Shown: positions 8,992-17,948 of the stretch, in pieces
How the letters are laid out: every line of letters starts with the position of its first letter
How positions within the stretch are numbered: position 1 is the stretch's first letter
NCBI GenBank assembly: GCA_018001015.1
Contig: JAGNIV010000004.1
Location: 1-64,000 of the forward strand
DNA: 64,000 nt
Direction: 5' to 3'
Source: Phenylobacterium sp.
GTDB lineage: Bacteria > Pseudomonadota > Alphaproteobacteria > Caulobacterales > Caulobacteraceae
Position numbers and translations under genes: made by a program
The notes under the pieces: generated by a model
The model's input: only the letters and a program-made list of their open reading frames with translations
Told to the model about the DNA's origin: nothing
Database searches by the model: none

Positions 8992-9010
8992 CGGACGTTG
9001 GGAACGTCCG
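8992..9010. repeat. Perfect 8-bp hairpin
   Basis: CGGACGTT (8992-8999) and AACGTCCG (9003-9010) form a tight stem with a 3-base loop, between the frameshifted small gene and the lipoprotein gene. There is no T-run after it, so it is not a standard terminator. It could be an operator or a 3' stabilising structure. Confidence 0.4.
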
Positions 9011-9100
9011 CTCTCAGGCCGGGTCCAGCGCTACGCCGGTTCGCCCCCCCGGACGAAGCTCCGCAGACGGAAGCGATCCTTGCCCTGCAAAGTCAGGCCG

Positions 9101-9733
9101 ATGAAGTGGATTATGAGTTTTGCTGCTGTCACCGCGAGCCTCGGCCTAGTCGGCTGTGAAATCCGATCTCAGGACGAAGAGGTCGTGCAGTCCCGCGTAG
9201 TCCAGAGCGCCGGCATTGAGAGCGCTCCCAATGGTGAGGTGCCGATATCCGCCGCTCCTCCGGCGGAGGTGGATCTGATCTTCGTGCAAACTCTTATGGG
9301 GGTTTGCGTCCTTAGCGGACAGGCGATGCCGACCATCGAATCCCACGCTAGAGTCGCTAGATGGAAAGAGGTCACCGACGCGGACATGCTGAAGTCCATC
9401 GCCCCGGTTCAGGCCGGTGCCAAATGGAAGACCTGGGTCTTCAAGGAGAACGGCAAGGGCTACGTCGTGAATGCTGGCCGTTTGGCCGAGGAAGACGGCG
9501 GGTTTCCGTTCTGTACAGTGGTTTCAGAGCCCAGCAACGGCCCAGTCACATCCGACTACGTGTCGAAACTTCTCCAAGCGAAGCTCCTGAAGCGTTGGAG
9601 CGAGGCAGGTCAGAACTACACATCGTACGACTTCGAAAACGATGGAGTCCCTGGGATGATCTCGTTCATTGACGCCACGCCCATTGGCCTGTCGACGCTC
9701 AACGCGACCGTGATGCTAAAATCTTCCCCTTAG
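9101..9733 (+). CDS. Predicted lipoprotein, unknown
   Basis: This 210-residue protein has a short signal with a lipobox (LVGC, Cys19), so it is probably acylated and held in the cell envelope. The mature part has no family I recognise. It contains two more cysteines (MGVCVLSGQ, FPFCTVV) that could pair. The ATG at 9101 gives Lys2 in the n-region; a second ATG at 9113 would still leave a lipobox. Its base composition is less GC-rich than the genes to the left, and it lies beside the AT-rich hipBA locus. A hairpin-plus-T-run terminator lies about 210 bp downstream. Confidence 0.6.
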   Translation: MKWIMSFAAVTASLGLVGCEIRSQDEEVVQSRVVQSAGIESAPNGEVPISAAPPAEVDLIFVQTLMGVCVLSGQAMPTIESHARVARWKEVTDADMLKSIAPVQAGAKWKTWVFKENGKGYVVNAGRLAEEDGGFPFCTVVSEPSNGPVTSDYVSKLLQAKLLKRWSEAGQNYTSYDFENDGVPGMISFIDATPIGLSTLNATVMLKSSP

Positions 9734-9945
9734 GGGCTGCCGCGCAGATCCATCAGATCCCGATATACGTCATAGCGAGAGCGAGGCGCGAACGCTCGGC
9801 AGGGGGCACTTGCTGCTTTGTCCGCTTTTCGGCATCGGATTAGAGTCTGGGTGTGGCGCTGAGCGAACGGACTGGAAACCCTGGGCGGCTATGCCCTCAC
9901 CAACCTGTAGAACGAGGCGGACAAGGGTGTGAAGTCGTCGACGTC

Positions 9946-9971
9946 CGCGCCTAGTGCCTGGCGCGTTTTTT
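9946..9971 (+). terminator. Rho-independent terminator
   Basis: CGCGCC (9946-9951), an 8-base loop and GGCGCG (9960-9965) are followed by six T residues (9966-9971). It faces the plus strand and would end the lipoprotein transcript just before the convergent hipA gene. The 210 bp between the lipoprotein stop and this site hold no supported gene; a short stretch reading LGGYALTNL before a stop may be a gene remnant. Confidence 0.65.
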
Positions 9972-9985
9972 CTGCCCGTCGGGTT

Positions 9986-11290
9986 CTACCTGCCGAATAG
10001 CCGAAGCGAGGCTTGGATTTGCGGGGTCCAATGTTCTCCGACCTTCGCCTCGTCGGCATAGCTTGGCCAGTTCGCGACGGTAGCGATGACCTCGTCGAGA
10101 ATGTCCCGCGCCCGAGAACGACTGAGGGATGTAGTTTCGGCGAAGGCGTCGAAGTCGCGACGTTCGAAGCCGTCGCGCTTGCCGTTCATCGCCATCTGAT
10201 GGCGTGACGTCCACTTGCCCTTTGGGTTATAGGACCAAGTGATGTCGAAGGCCGGCGACAGCGACCAGACCCCGGACTTATCCATCAGATAGGCGATGTT
10301 CTTGACATGGTCGTCCTGATTGCGCGCCACGATGTTGAAGGCCATGCGGCGGAACTGCTCTTCGAGCTGGGCCATGGGCAAGTCGAGCTGCCGCATGACG
10401 AGCATCGCTTGTTCGTAGGAATAGGCGTCGGCGTTCTTGAAATCGAAGTGAGCAAGGGCGGCAAGTGACTGCACATGCAGTTTGTCGCCACCGTCCAGCC
10501 GATCGAAGCGGCGGGTCATGAAGTGCCTGCGGCCGCCTTCTTCCATGAGCCGCGTTTGCGGCACTTGGATACCGGCCGCTCTCGCCATCAGCGAATAGGC
10601 GTACTCCACAGCGCTGTAGCCTTCCGGGTCGGCCAGCTCGCGATCTTTGTTGTTTTCCACGCCATCGAACTTGAGGAGCCAATATTCAAAGCCCGGGTCG
10701 GCTTTCACCTGGCCCGATCGCACTTCGTTTGTTGCTGGGTTCCAGGCGATCACCGCCTTTGCGCGGGCGCCGCCCGCGGACGTGCCAACGCGCAGGATGT
10801 CGCGCAGGGCCTCGGCCTTGTGCTCGTCTGCGAAGGAAGCTTGCAGGTTGTTGCGATTGGCCAACACCTCCGAGGCCAGTTCCACGAGCGCGTCGATCTT
10901 GATCCGGGTCGCCTTGCGGGGCCGTGGTCCGAGCGCTGGCGTGAATTCGAGAGCGCCCATACCGCGCGCGCCGGTGTAGCTGAGCCTTTCGACGGCGTTG
11001 AAGCTCTCGGGGGTGCGTCCTTGCGTCGCCAGCCAGGCGTCAATGAGCGCGTTGCCGTAGCGATCCGGCAGGACATCGGCGAGCAAGCCGGGTAGCCCGT
11101 GAAAGCTCTCCCTTGGCAGTGACGGAAAACTGAACACCTGAGGCCCCAACGGCATCATCAAAGGCGCGACTTCGATGCCGCTCGTCAGGAACGGGCGATC
11201 ATACTGGAAGCTCGCGACCCCTTCTCCATCAAGGAGCGACACGGCGCCAATTCGACTTCCCCAGAGGCGAACCTCTGCGACCGTCGGCAT
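9986..11290 (-). CDS. hipA: HipA-family Ser/Thr kinase toxin
   Basis: HipA toxins are kinases that phosphorylate targets such as glutamyl-tRNA synthetase and cause dormancy and drug tolerance. The 434-residue product has the N-subdomain 1 (about 5-120, with DVLPDRYGN). It also has a Gly-rich loop VGTSAGGARAKA (168-179), where Ser171 lines up with the autophosphorylated Ser150 of E. coli HipA by my alignment. The catalytic RNQDDHVKN (Asp326) and PAFDI (Asp349, metal ligand) are present. All key residues are intact, so the kinase should be active. Its ATG overlaps the hipB stop (TAATG), which suggests coupling with the antitoxin made first. Confidence 0.92.
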   Translation of the reverse strand: MPTVAEVRLWGSRIGAVSLLDGEGVASFQYDRPFLTSGIEVAPLMMPLGPQVFSFPSLPRESFHGLPGLLADVLPDRYGNALIDAWLATQGRTPESFNAVERLSYTGARGMGALEFTPALGPRPRKATRIKIDALVELASEVLANRNNLQASFADEHKAEALRDILRVGTSAGGARAKAVIAWNPATNEVRSGQVKADPGFEYWLLKFDGVENNKDRELADPEGYSAVEYAYSLMARAAGIQVPQTRLMEEGGRRHFMTRRFDRLDGGDKLHVQSLAALAHFDFKNADAYSYEQAMLVMRQLDLPMAQLEEQFRRMAFNIVARNQDDHVKNIAYLMDKSGVWSLSPAFDITWSYNPKGKWTSRHQMAMNGKRDGFERRDFDAFAETTSLSRSRARDILDEVIATVANWPSYADEAKVGEHWTPQIQASLRLFGR

Positions 11291-11643
11291 TAGCTCTCGC
11301 CCCAGGACCAAGCAGGCTTTGCGATTAGGCTTGTCGCAGCAAGCGAGTTGCGGACACGCTGGCGCGTTCTACCTTGATGTTCGAGGAGTTCGATCGGGCT
11401 GGGTTGGCTTGGCGGGATTGTCCGCTCTAGATTCTCAAGCGTTCCTAACGCGCGTAGGGCGCGCAACAAGTTGCTCAACTGCGTCGAAGATCCATTTTCA
11501 AGGCGCTCAATCGTGCTCTTGGAGACGCCAGCGGCTTCGGCGAGATCGGCTTGAGTCCAATTCCGCTCTAAGCGCAGACGCGCAATGCGCTCGCCAATCT
11601 CATTTAGCGCGGCTTCGTCGGTGAGGAAATTTGTGAATCTCAT
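11290..11643 (-). CDS. hipB: HipB-like XRE antitoxin
   Basis: This 117-residue protein has a Cro/C1-type helix-turn-helix at about residues 14-70 (IGERIARLRLERNWTQADLAEAAGVS in two parts, then STIERLENGSS). A Ser/Pro-rich tail of about 45 residues follows. HipB proteins bind HipA and repress the operon. This one is longer than E. coli HipB (88 residues). It is first in the operon, upstream of hipA with a one-base overlap. The promoter and operator candidates lie directly upstream in AT-rich DNA. Confidence 0.88.
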   Translation of the reverse strand: MRFTNFLTDEAALNEIGERIARLRLERNWTQADLAEAAGVSKSTIERLENGSSTQLSNLLRALRALGTLENLERTIPPSQPSPIELLEHQGRTRQRVRNSLAATSLIAKPAWSWGES

Positions 11644-11664
11644 AACTCGTCACTCTTGAGGCCT

Positions 11665-11694
11665 TATATAGGGAATTCCCTCTTATATCATCAA
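11665..11694 (-). promoter_or_regulatory. hipBA promoter with central operator
   Basis: On the minus strand, TTGATG (11694-11689) and TATATA (11670-11665) are spaced by 18 bp and fit a -35/-10 pair. Transcription would begin about 15 bases before the hipB ATG. The spacer holds the perfect palindrome GGGAATTCCC (11671-11680), placed so that a bound repressor would block RNA polymerase. HipB self-repression is known for the family; that it binds this site is inferred. Confidence 0.6.
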
Positions 11695-11700
11695 GAACGA

Positions 11701-11801
11701 GGAATTATTAATTTATAATCCAATTCCCCTGACTCATCAAATTTGCGGATTAAAAACGAAATTCGAATTTAAATCTGCAAGAGTGCGGAATTATAAAATT
11801 C
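11701..11801. promoter_or_regulatory. Further GGAATT half-sites upstream of hipB
   Basis: GGAATT at 11701-11706 faces AATTCC at 11722-11727, and GGAATTATAAAATTC (11787-11801) is another imperfect palindrome. With the GGGAATTCCC in the promoter, this makes at least three inverted pairs within 130 bp of very AT-rich DNA. They may be extra HipB operators that allow cooperative or looped repression. Confidence 0.45.
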
Positions 11802-11868
11802 TACTATCGACTTCTAACAGTCGCGAAGTCCGCCGGCAATCCGACAGCAGCGAACGGCAGCAATGGGT

Positions 11869-12031
11869 CGATTGTGTTGAAAAAGGCCGAGGGCCGGCCG
11901 CAGTCGGAAATTTCAGGCCAGATTGGCACCGCCCGAAAATCCTAAATCATTGATTTCGTTGAGGCGGGATTTCGCCGAGAGCACCCATTTTGCGCGTGTT
12001 GGAGTGTCGCCGGCCTTTTTCAACACAATCG
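11869..12031. mobile_element. MITE-like element, 21-bp terminal inverted repeats
   Basis: The left end (11869-11889, starting CGATTGTGTTGAAAAAGG) is an exact inverted copy of the right end (12011-12031). They enclose about 120 bp with no open frame. A GGTCGAT direct repeat is present at both outer edges (11866-11872 and 12031-12037), overlapping the ends. This is the form of a miniature inverted-repeat transposable element moved by a transposase elsewhere. The TGTTGAAAAA-type end is reminiscent of IS-element termini, but I cannot name the family. It fills most of the gap between hipB and the hydrolase gene. Confidence 0.65.
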
Positions 12032-12170
12032 GTCGATAGCGAACCTAGGGGACCTTGCTTGGCGAAGGTCCGCTTCCGGCCTAGTCGGCAAGGTCAGCTG
12101 TTGGCGCGTAGCCGCCCGCGCTCCCAGCCACCCAACCCCACTTCCCCCACCACCAACTCCCCCCCATAGT

Positions 12171-12195
12171 CCTCCCCAACAACCGTCTGGGGAGG
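12171..12195 (+). promoter_or_regulatory. Hairpin covering the ribosome site of the 12201 gene
   Basis: CCTCCCCA (12171-12178) pairs with TGGGGAGG (12188-12195) around a 9-base loop. The right arm is the only ribosome-binding site (GGGGAGG) of the gene starting at 12201, so the hairpin would hide it. This could be a translational switch; no ligand or partner is evident. Confidence 0.45.
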
Positions 12196-12200
12196 CGACC

Positions 12201-13934
12201 ATGATCCGCAAATACGGGCTGCTGGCCCTTGGCCTGATCCTGATCCTGGCGGGTTCGATCCTCGCCCATGACGTCCAGACCACCCACGGAGTCACCGTCA
12301 CCGACGTGCGGTTCGCGGGCGACAAGGGCGTGGTCATGAGCGGGCTGCTCTATCGGCCGGCCTCGGCCACCGCCGCGAGGCCCGCGCCCGCCGTCCTGGC
12401 CAGTCACGGCTATATCAACACCCGCGAGATGCAGAGCGCCTTCGCCATCGAGCTGTCGCGGCGCGGCTTCGTGGTGCTGGCCATGGACATGACCGGGCAT
12501 GGGAATTCGGGCGCCGCCGTCGGCCAGCAGGGGTTCGGCGGGCCGGCCGCCCTGCGCTACCTGCGCGGTCTGCCCTATGTGGACACGTCCAATATCGGCC
12601 TGGAGGGCCACAGCCTGGGGGGCGGGCCGGTGGTGGCCGCCGCGGAGTCGGCGCCGGACGGCTACAAGGCCGTGGTGCTGGAGGGCTCGACGCCGGCCAT
12701 CGGGGCGGTGTTCGGCGCCGGGGCCAAGGCGCCGCTTCGCAACCTGGCCATCGTGTTTGGCCAGTATGACGAGTTCGCCCCGCTGATGTGGCAGGTGGCC
12801 AAGGGCGGCGACGTGGAGACGTCGAAGTCCCTGCAGGCGATGTTCGGCTCGGTCGGCCCGGTGGTGGAGGGCCGCCTCTATGGCGATCCCGCCGCCGGGA
12901 CCGCGCGGGTGCTGCACAATCCCCCCATCACCCACCCGTGGGAGCACTTCTCGTCGGCCGGGGTCGGCCACGCGGTGGACTGGTTCCAGAGCCGGCTGTC
13001 GGGGGCGGCGCGGCCCCTGCCGCCGGGCGACCAGATCTGGATCTGGAAGGAGGTCGGCACGGGCGCGGCCTTCCTGGGCTTTGCGCTGCTGCTGCTGGGC
13101 GCCTTCCAGGCGCTGCTCAGCGTCCCGGTGTTGGCGGGGCTGGCGCGGCCGGCGGAGCCCGCGGGGACGGAGCGGGCCGGCAAGTGGTGGCTGGCGGCCA
13201 TGCTCACCTCCGTGCTCCCGGCCGCGACCTTCTTCACCTTCATGGAGATCGGCAACCTGTTCTTCCCCATGCAGCTGTTCCCGCAGTTCATCACCAACCA
13301 GCTGCTGGTCTGGGCCCTGCTGAACGGGCTGCTGACCCTGGGGCTGGGGATCTTCCTCAAGGGGGGCAAGAGCGCCTTCAGCCACGACCTGCCGCGCGGG
13401 ATCGCCATCGCGGTGGCCACGGTGGCGGTCGGCTACCTGTCGCTGGCCGCCGTCGATGCGGTGTTGCAGGTGGACTACCGGTTCTGGGTGCTGGGGCTCA
13501 AACCCCTGGACGGCCCCCACGCCCTGATGGCCCTGGCCTACTTGCCGTTGTGGACCGCCTTTTTCCTGGTGTCGCTGCGGGCGCTCAACGCCAACCTGGC
13601 GGTGCGCGGGGAGGGGGCGGGGCGGGCCTACCTGACCGCGGCGCTGGCCATGAGCCTGGGCTTCGTGATCCTGCTGGCGATCCAGTACGGCAGCCTGTTC
13701 GCCACCGGCCTGCTGGCCGTGCCGGCCCAGCCGCTGAACACCATCGTCGCCATCCAGTTCGTGCCGCTGCTGGCCATGGTCGGCGTGATCGCCGCCTTCA
13801 CCTACCGCCGCACCAACAGCTATGTGCCCGGCGCCCTGATCTGCGCGATGGTGATCTGCTGGTACGTGACGGCGGGCACCGCCACCCACTGGTCGCCGGA
13901 GTTCCGGCTGCCGGGGGCGGCGGCGTCGAGATAG
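12201..13934 (+). CDS. Alpha/beta-hydrolase fused to a polytopic membrane domain
   Basis: The 577-residue product has an N-terminal membrane anchor (about 5-22). An alpha/beta-hydrolase domain follows (about 35-280), with LASHGYINTR near the oxyanion site, GHGNSG, and the nucleophile elbow GLEGHSLGGG. The rest holds about eight transmembrane helices (from about 288). The hydrolase would face the outside of the inner membrane. The substrate is unknown; the TAGLASHGY-like core is closest to esterase/peptidase-type hydrolases. The arrangement is a fusion rather than a frame error, since the frame is continuous and codon use is uniform. It stops 6 bp before a two-hairpin repeat. Confidence 0.75.
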   Translation: MIRKYGLLALGLILILAGSILAHDVQTTHGVTVTDVRFAGDKGVVMSGLLYRPASATAARPAPAVLASHGYINTREMQSAFAIELSRRGFVVLAMDMTGHGNSGAAVGQQGFGGPAALRYLRGLPYVDTSNIGLEGHSLGGGPVVAAAESAPDGYKAVVLEGSTPAIGAVFGAGAKAPLRNLAIVFGQYDEFAPLMWQVAKGGDVETSKSLQAMFGSVGPVVEGRLYGDPAAGTARVLHNPPITHPWEHFSSAGVGHAVDWFQSRLSGAARPLPPGDQIWIWKEVGTGAAFLGFALLLLGAFQALLSVPVLAGLARPAEPAGTERAGKWWLAAMLTSVLPAATFFTFMEIGNLFFPMQLFPQFITNQLLVWALLNGLLTLGLGIFLKGGKSAFSHDLPRGIAIAVATVAVGYLSLAAVDAVLQVDYRFWVLGLKPLDGPHALMALAYLPLWTAFFLVSLRALNANLAVRGEGAGRAYLTAALAMSLGFVILLAIQYGSLFATGLLAVPAQPLNTIVAIQFVPLLAMVGVIAAFTYRRTNSYVPGALICAMVICWYVTAGTATHWSPEFRLPGAAASR

Positions 13935-13940
13935 CCTGGG

Positions 13941-14058
13941 CTAGAGCCCTTTCCGCTCTGATTGAATCAATCAGAGCGGACGAAAAGGGCTCTAATTCAA
14001 AAAGTTAGAGCATTTTTCGATCCGATAACCGTTTCACACCTATCGGAAAATGCTCTAG
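13941..14058. repeat. Two-hairpin CTAGAGC repeat, copy 1
   Basis: CTAGAGCCCTTT and AAAGGGCTCTAA frame a first stem-loop (CCGCTCTGATTGA facing TCAATCAGAGCGG). A second stem-loop runs from TTAGAGCATTTT to AAAATGCTCTAG and holds CGATAACCGTTTCACACC near its middle. Two more copies occur at 22880 and 53215 with the same order of parts. The right end supplies the TAG stop of the convergent gene at 14055. It sits between convergent genes and could end transcription from both sides. Confidence 0.75.
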
Positions 14059-14441
14059 CGCAGGAGCGCGGAGACCACTTCGGAAATCAGGCCGGTGCGG
14101 GTCTGGGCCAGATAGTACTGGTCATCGACCTGCACCCAGCGATAGCCGGCGGGCGGGGTGCGCAGGCGATAGGCCTGCGGGTTGGCCACATAGTAGCGCT
14201 GGGTGACATAGGTGGTCGGCAGGCGCTGGCCGCGGTTGTACATTTTCTTGTAGTGGCCCGGCGGCATGCCGCCCGGCTTCTTGGCGAGGCCCGGGGGCGT
14301 CCCCGCGCCGTGGCGGTCGTAGTGCTCGCCGCCCTTGTTCTTGTGACCCTTGTCGTGCCCCTGGCCGTGTCCGCCGGGATCGGCGAAGGCGGGAGCGGCG
14401 AGGGCGAGACTGGCGGCGGCGGCGATAAGAACAAATTTCAT
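14055..14441 (-). CDS. RcnB-family periplasmic protein
   Basis: This 128-residue protein has a signal peptide (MKFVLIAAAASLALAAPAFA) and a His/Gly/Lys-rich mature N-terminus. An RcnB-type C-terminal domain follows, with YNRGQRLPTTYVTQRYYV, LRTPPAGYRWVQVDDQYYL and TGLISEVV. E. coli RcnB is a periplasmic protein needed for nickel/cobalt homeostasis; other members have no tested role. The start at 14441 follows GAGGA. The TAG stop lies within the right end of the repeat at 13941. Confidence 0.8.
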   Translation of the reverse strand: MKFVLIAAAASLALAAPAFADPGGHGQGHDKGHKNKGGEHYDRHGAGTPPGLAKKPGGMPPGHYKKMYNRGQRLPTTYVTQRYYVANPQAYRLRTPPAGYRWVQVDDQYYLAQTRTGLISEVVSALLR

Positions 14442-14504
14442 GGGTGATCCTCGGGAACAATCCCTCGGAGACGGCAACGCGCCAACGCGCTTAGGGTTCG
14501 GCGG

Positions 14505-15119
14505 CTATCCGACAACCCGGTAGGCGCAGCGCCGGGCGCCGGCCAGGATGTGCTCCAGACGCTCGACCTTGGCCGGGGCTAGCAGCATTTGGAATAGGGA
14601 GAGCTCGGCGCGGCAGAAGCCCTGGCAGGCCGCCGCCGCCGCGCAGATCGGGCAGTGGTTCTCGATCAGCAGGTACGAGCCGTCCGCCTCCCGCCTCCAC
14701 TCGGCCATGTAGCCCTCGGCGGCCCGCAGCTGCGCCAGCTTTGCGAGCCTGGCCTCCAGGTCCGCGTCGGGCAGGGCGGCGCGGTAGCCCTCCGCCACCG
14801 TCCGCTCGCGCCGGGCGATCAGCCGCTCCAGCACGGCGGGCCCGAACTCGGTCCGCACCGCCTCGATCAGGTCCACGGTCATCTGGGCGTGGGTGTCGGG
14901 GAACCGGCCGTGCCCCTTGGCCGTCAGCGACCAGGACCGCCTGGGCCGCCCCACTCCGGCGCGGGCCGTGGCGTGCTCCACCAGCCCCTCGGCGGCCAGC
15001 TTCTCCAGGGATTGCAGCGCCGCCTGCCGGCTGATCGCGAGGGCGGCGGCCAGCTCCAGGGTCCGGCTGGGACCCCGGGTCTTGATCTGGAACAACAGGT
15101 CGTCGGGCGTGCTTCGCAT
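14505..15119 (-). CDS. ArsR/SufR-like regulator with Cys-rich C-terminus
   Basis: This 204-residue protein has an N-terminal winged helix (about 5-70: SRTLELAAALAISRQAALQSL then a GRPRRSW wing). Its C-terminal part has four clustered cysteines in HCPICAAAAACQGFC plus a fifth in RRCAYRVVG. This layout matches the SufR-like group of regulators that carry an iron-sulfur cluster, so redox or cluster sensing is likely but not proven. It is divergent from an MFS transporter gene, with 45 bp between starts. An operator-like palindrome overlaps its own start codon. It probably controls both genes. Confidence 0.78.
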   Translation of the reverse strand: MRSTPDDLLFQIKTRGPSRTLELAAALAISRQAALQSLEKLAAEGLVEHATARAGVGRPRRSWSLTAKGHGRFPDTHAQMTVDLIEAVRTEFGPAVLERLIARRERTVAEGYRAALPDADLEARLAKLAQLRAAEGYMAEWRREADGSYLLIENHCPICAAAAACQGFCRAELSLFQMLLAPAKVERLEHILAGARRCAYRVVG

Positions 15120-15142
15120 TTGACAATCATTCTATTGCAAAT
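15118..15142. promoter_or_regulatory. Operator-like palindrome between regulator and MFS gene
   Basis: ATTTGACAAT (15118-15127) and ATTGCAAAT (15134-15142) form an imperfect inverted repeat with a 6-base spacer. It is AT-rich within a GC-rich setting and overlaps the start codon of the regulator at 15119. It is the best candidate binding site for that regulator and would allow self-repression and control of the divergent transporter. Confidence 0.5.
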
Positions 15143-15164
15143 CTGATCCGCCCCGTCTAGTCAG

Positions 15165-16582
15165 ATGGCCATTCGCCCTGTTGAGCCTGTCGAAATGCAG
15201 CCTGCCAAAGCCGAGGACGGAAGCTGGGCCGACGTCGTCGCCGACGGCCGGCTGCCGCTGTTCGCCCTGATCTGCCTGGGGGTCTGGCTGGGCGCCGCTG
15301 ACAGCCTGGTCACCGCCACCATCATGCCCAGCGTCGGCGCCGACCTCGGCGGCTACGCCTACTTCGGCTGGGCCACCGCGGGCTACCTGCTGGGCTCGGT
15401 GCTGGCGGGCGCGAGCTCGGGCCTGCTGGCCCAGCGCTACGGCCTGCGCCGCGCGACGGCCTGCGCGGCCCTGCTCTACGCCTTCGGCTGCGCCCTCAGC
15501 GCCGCGGGCCCCGACATGGCCAGCTTCCTGATCGGCCGTCTGCTGCAGGGGATCGGTGGCGGCTGGGTCACCGGCTTCTGCTCGGTGGCCATCGGCCTGC
15601 TGTTCCCCAACCGCCTGCTGCCCAGGGTCTATGCCGCCATCACCGGGGTCTGGGGGATCGCCAGCCTCGTCGGCCCCATGATCGGCGGCGTCTTCGCCGA
15701 CGCCGGTAACTGGCGCGGCGTCTTCTGGTTCTTCGCCATCCAGGCGGTCGCCGTGGCCATCGCGGCCTTCGCCATGCTGCACAGGGGCCAGGACGGCCAG
15801 CGGGGCCAGGGCGTCGCCTGGGGTCAACTCGGCCTGATCGCCGCCGGGGTCGCGGCCATCGGCGCGGCCGACGTCGCCGGGACCTTCGGGCGCTCGGCGG
15901 CGCTCACCGCCGTGGGGGTGGGCTTGCTGCTGACCATGGTCTGGCTGGACGAACGCGCCGTCGTCCGCCTGCTGCCCAAGGGCTCAGGCTCACTGCGCAC
16001 CATCCCGGGATCCGGCTACGCCAGCATGTTCCTGCTGACGGCGGCCTCCATGGGCTACGCCATCTACGGTCCTGCGATCCTGCAGCAGCTCGCCGGTTTG
16101 TCTGCCCTGACCGCCGGCTATGTGATCGCGGGAGAGGCGGCGGCCTGGACCCTTGCCGGTCTGGCCGTCGCCCATCTCACGGGCCGCTGGCCCAAGCGCA
16201 TGATCCTGGCCGGCGCTGTGCTCGCCACCCTGGGCGTGGGCGGCAGCGCGCTGGTCTTCCCCACGGGGTCCGTGCCGGGGATCATCCTGGCCGGGGCGGC
16301 CCTGGGCGCGGGCTTCGGCCTCTCCTGGGCCTTCATGAGCCAGGCGATCCTGGCGGATCTGCCGGACGAGGAGCGGGCCATCGGCGCGGCGGCCATGACC
16401 ACGGTTCGCCTCACCGGCTCCGCGGCCGGCGCGGCCATGGCCGGAGCCGTCGCCAATCTGGTGGGCTTCTCGCACGGCCTCAGCGAGGCGACCGCCAAGT
16501 CGGCGGGCGTCTGGGTCTTCGTCGCCGCCCTGCCGGTGGCGCTGGCGGGCGTCTGGACCGCGCGGCGCCTGGCTCGGCTGCG

Positions 16583-16586
<4 letters not shown>
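15165..16586 (+). CDS. MFS transporter, DHA2-like
   Basis: This 473-residue protein has 13-14 predicted transmembrane helices and major-facilitator signatures, including GLLAQRYGLRRATACAALL after helix two, RLLQGIGGGWV, and WGIASLVGPMIGG (antiporter-type motif C). This suggests proton-driven export of a drug or metabolite across the inner membrane. The N-terminus reads through CCTGTTGAGCCTGTCGAAATG, which resembles a common alphaproteobacterial repeat, so the ATG at 15195 may be the true start. Its stop overlaps that of lysC in a shared CTAG. It is probably controlled by the divergent regulator. Confidence 0.85.
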
Positions 16587-17845
<1,259 letters not shown>

Positions 17846-17948
17846 AAGCTCCTTGAGGGGAGAGGGAAGGGCCGCGTTCTAGCGACGCTCGGCCCCCGGG
17901 GCAACGCCGTGCTTCGCGCGGGCTCGGTTCACGCGTAGAAGGAGGTTC

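Noticed and set aside
8687-9733. Fused protein from the small gene to the lipoprotein
   Set aside because: The frame is open by chance across the frameshifted gene and the gap; the lipoprotein has its own signal peptide at 9101.
9740-9945. Gene remnant reading LGGYALTNL then a stop
   Set aside because: Too short and degraded to support a family or a pseudogene call.
9986-12031. Prophage or integrative element around hipBA
   Set aside because: No integrase, phage gene, or attachment repeat is visible; only the MITE-like element is present.
12081-13889. 602-residue antisense frame on the fused hydrolase gene
   Set aside because: It has a His/Gln/Arg/Gly-rich shadow composition and opposes a protein with clear catalytic motifs.
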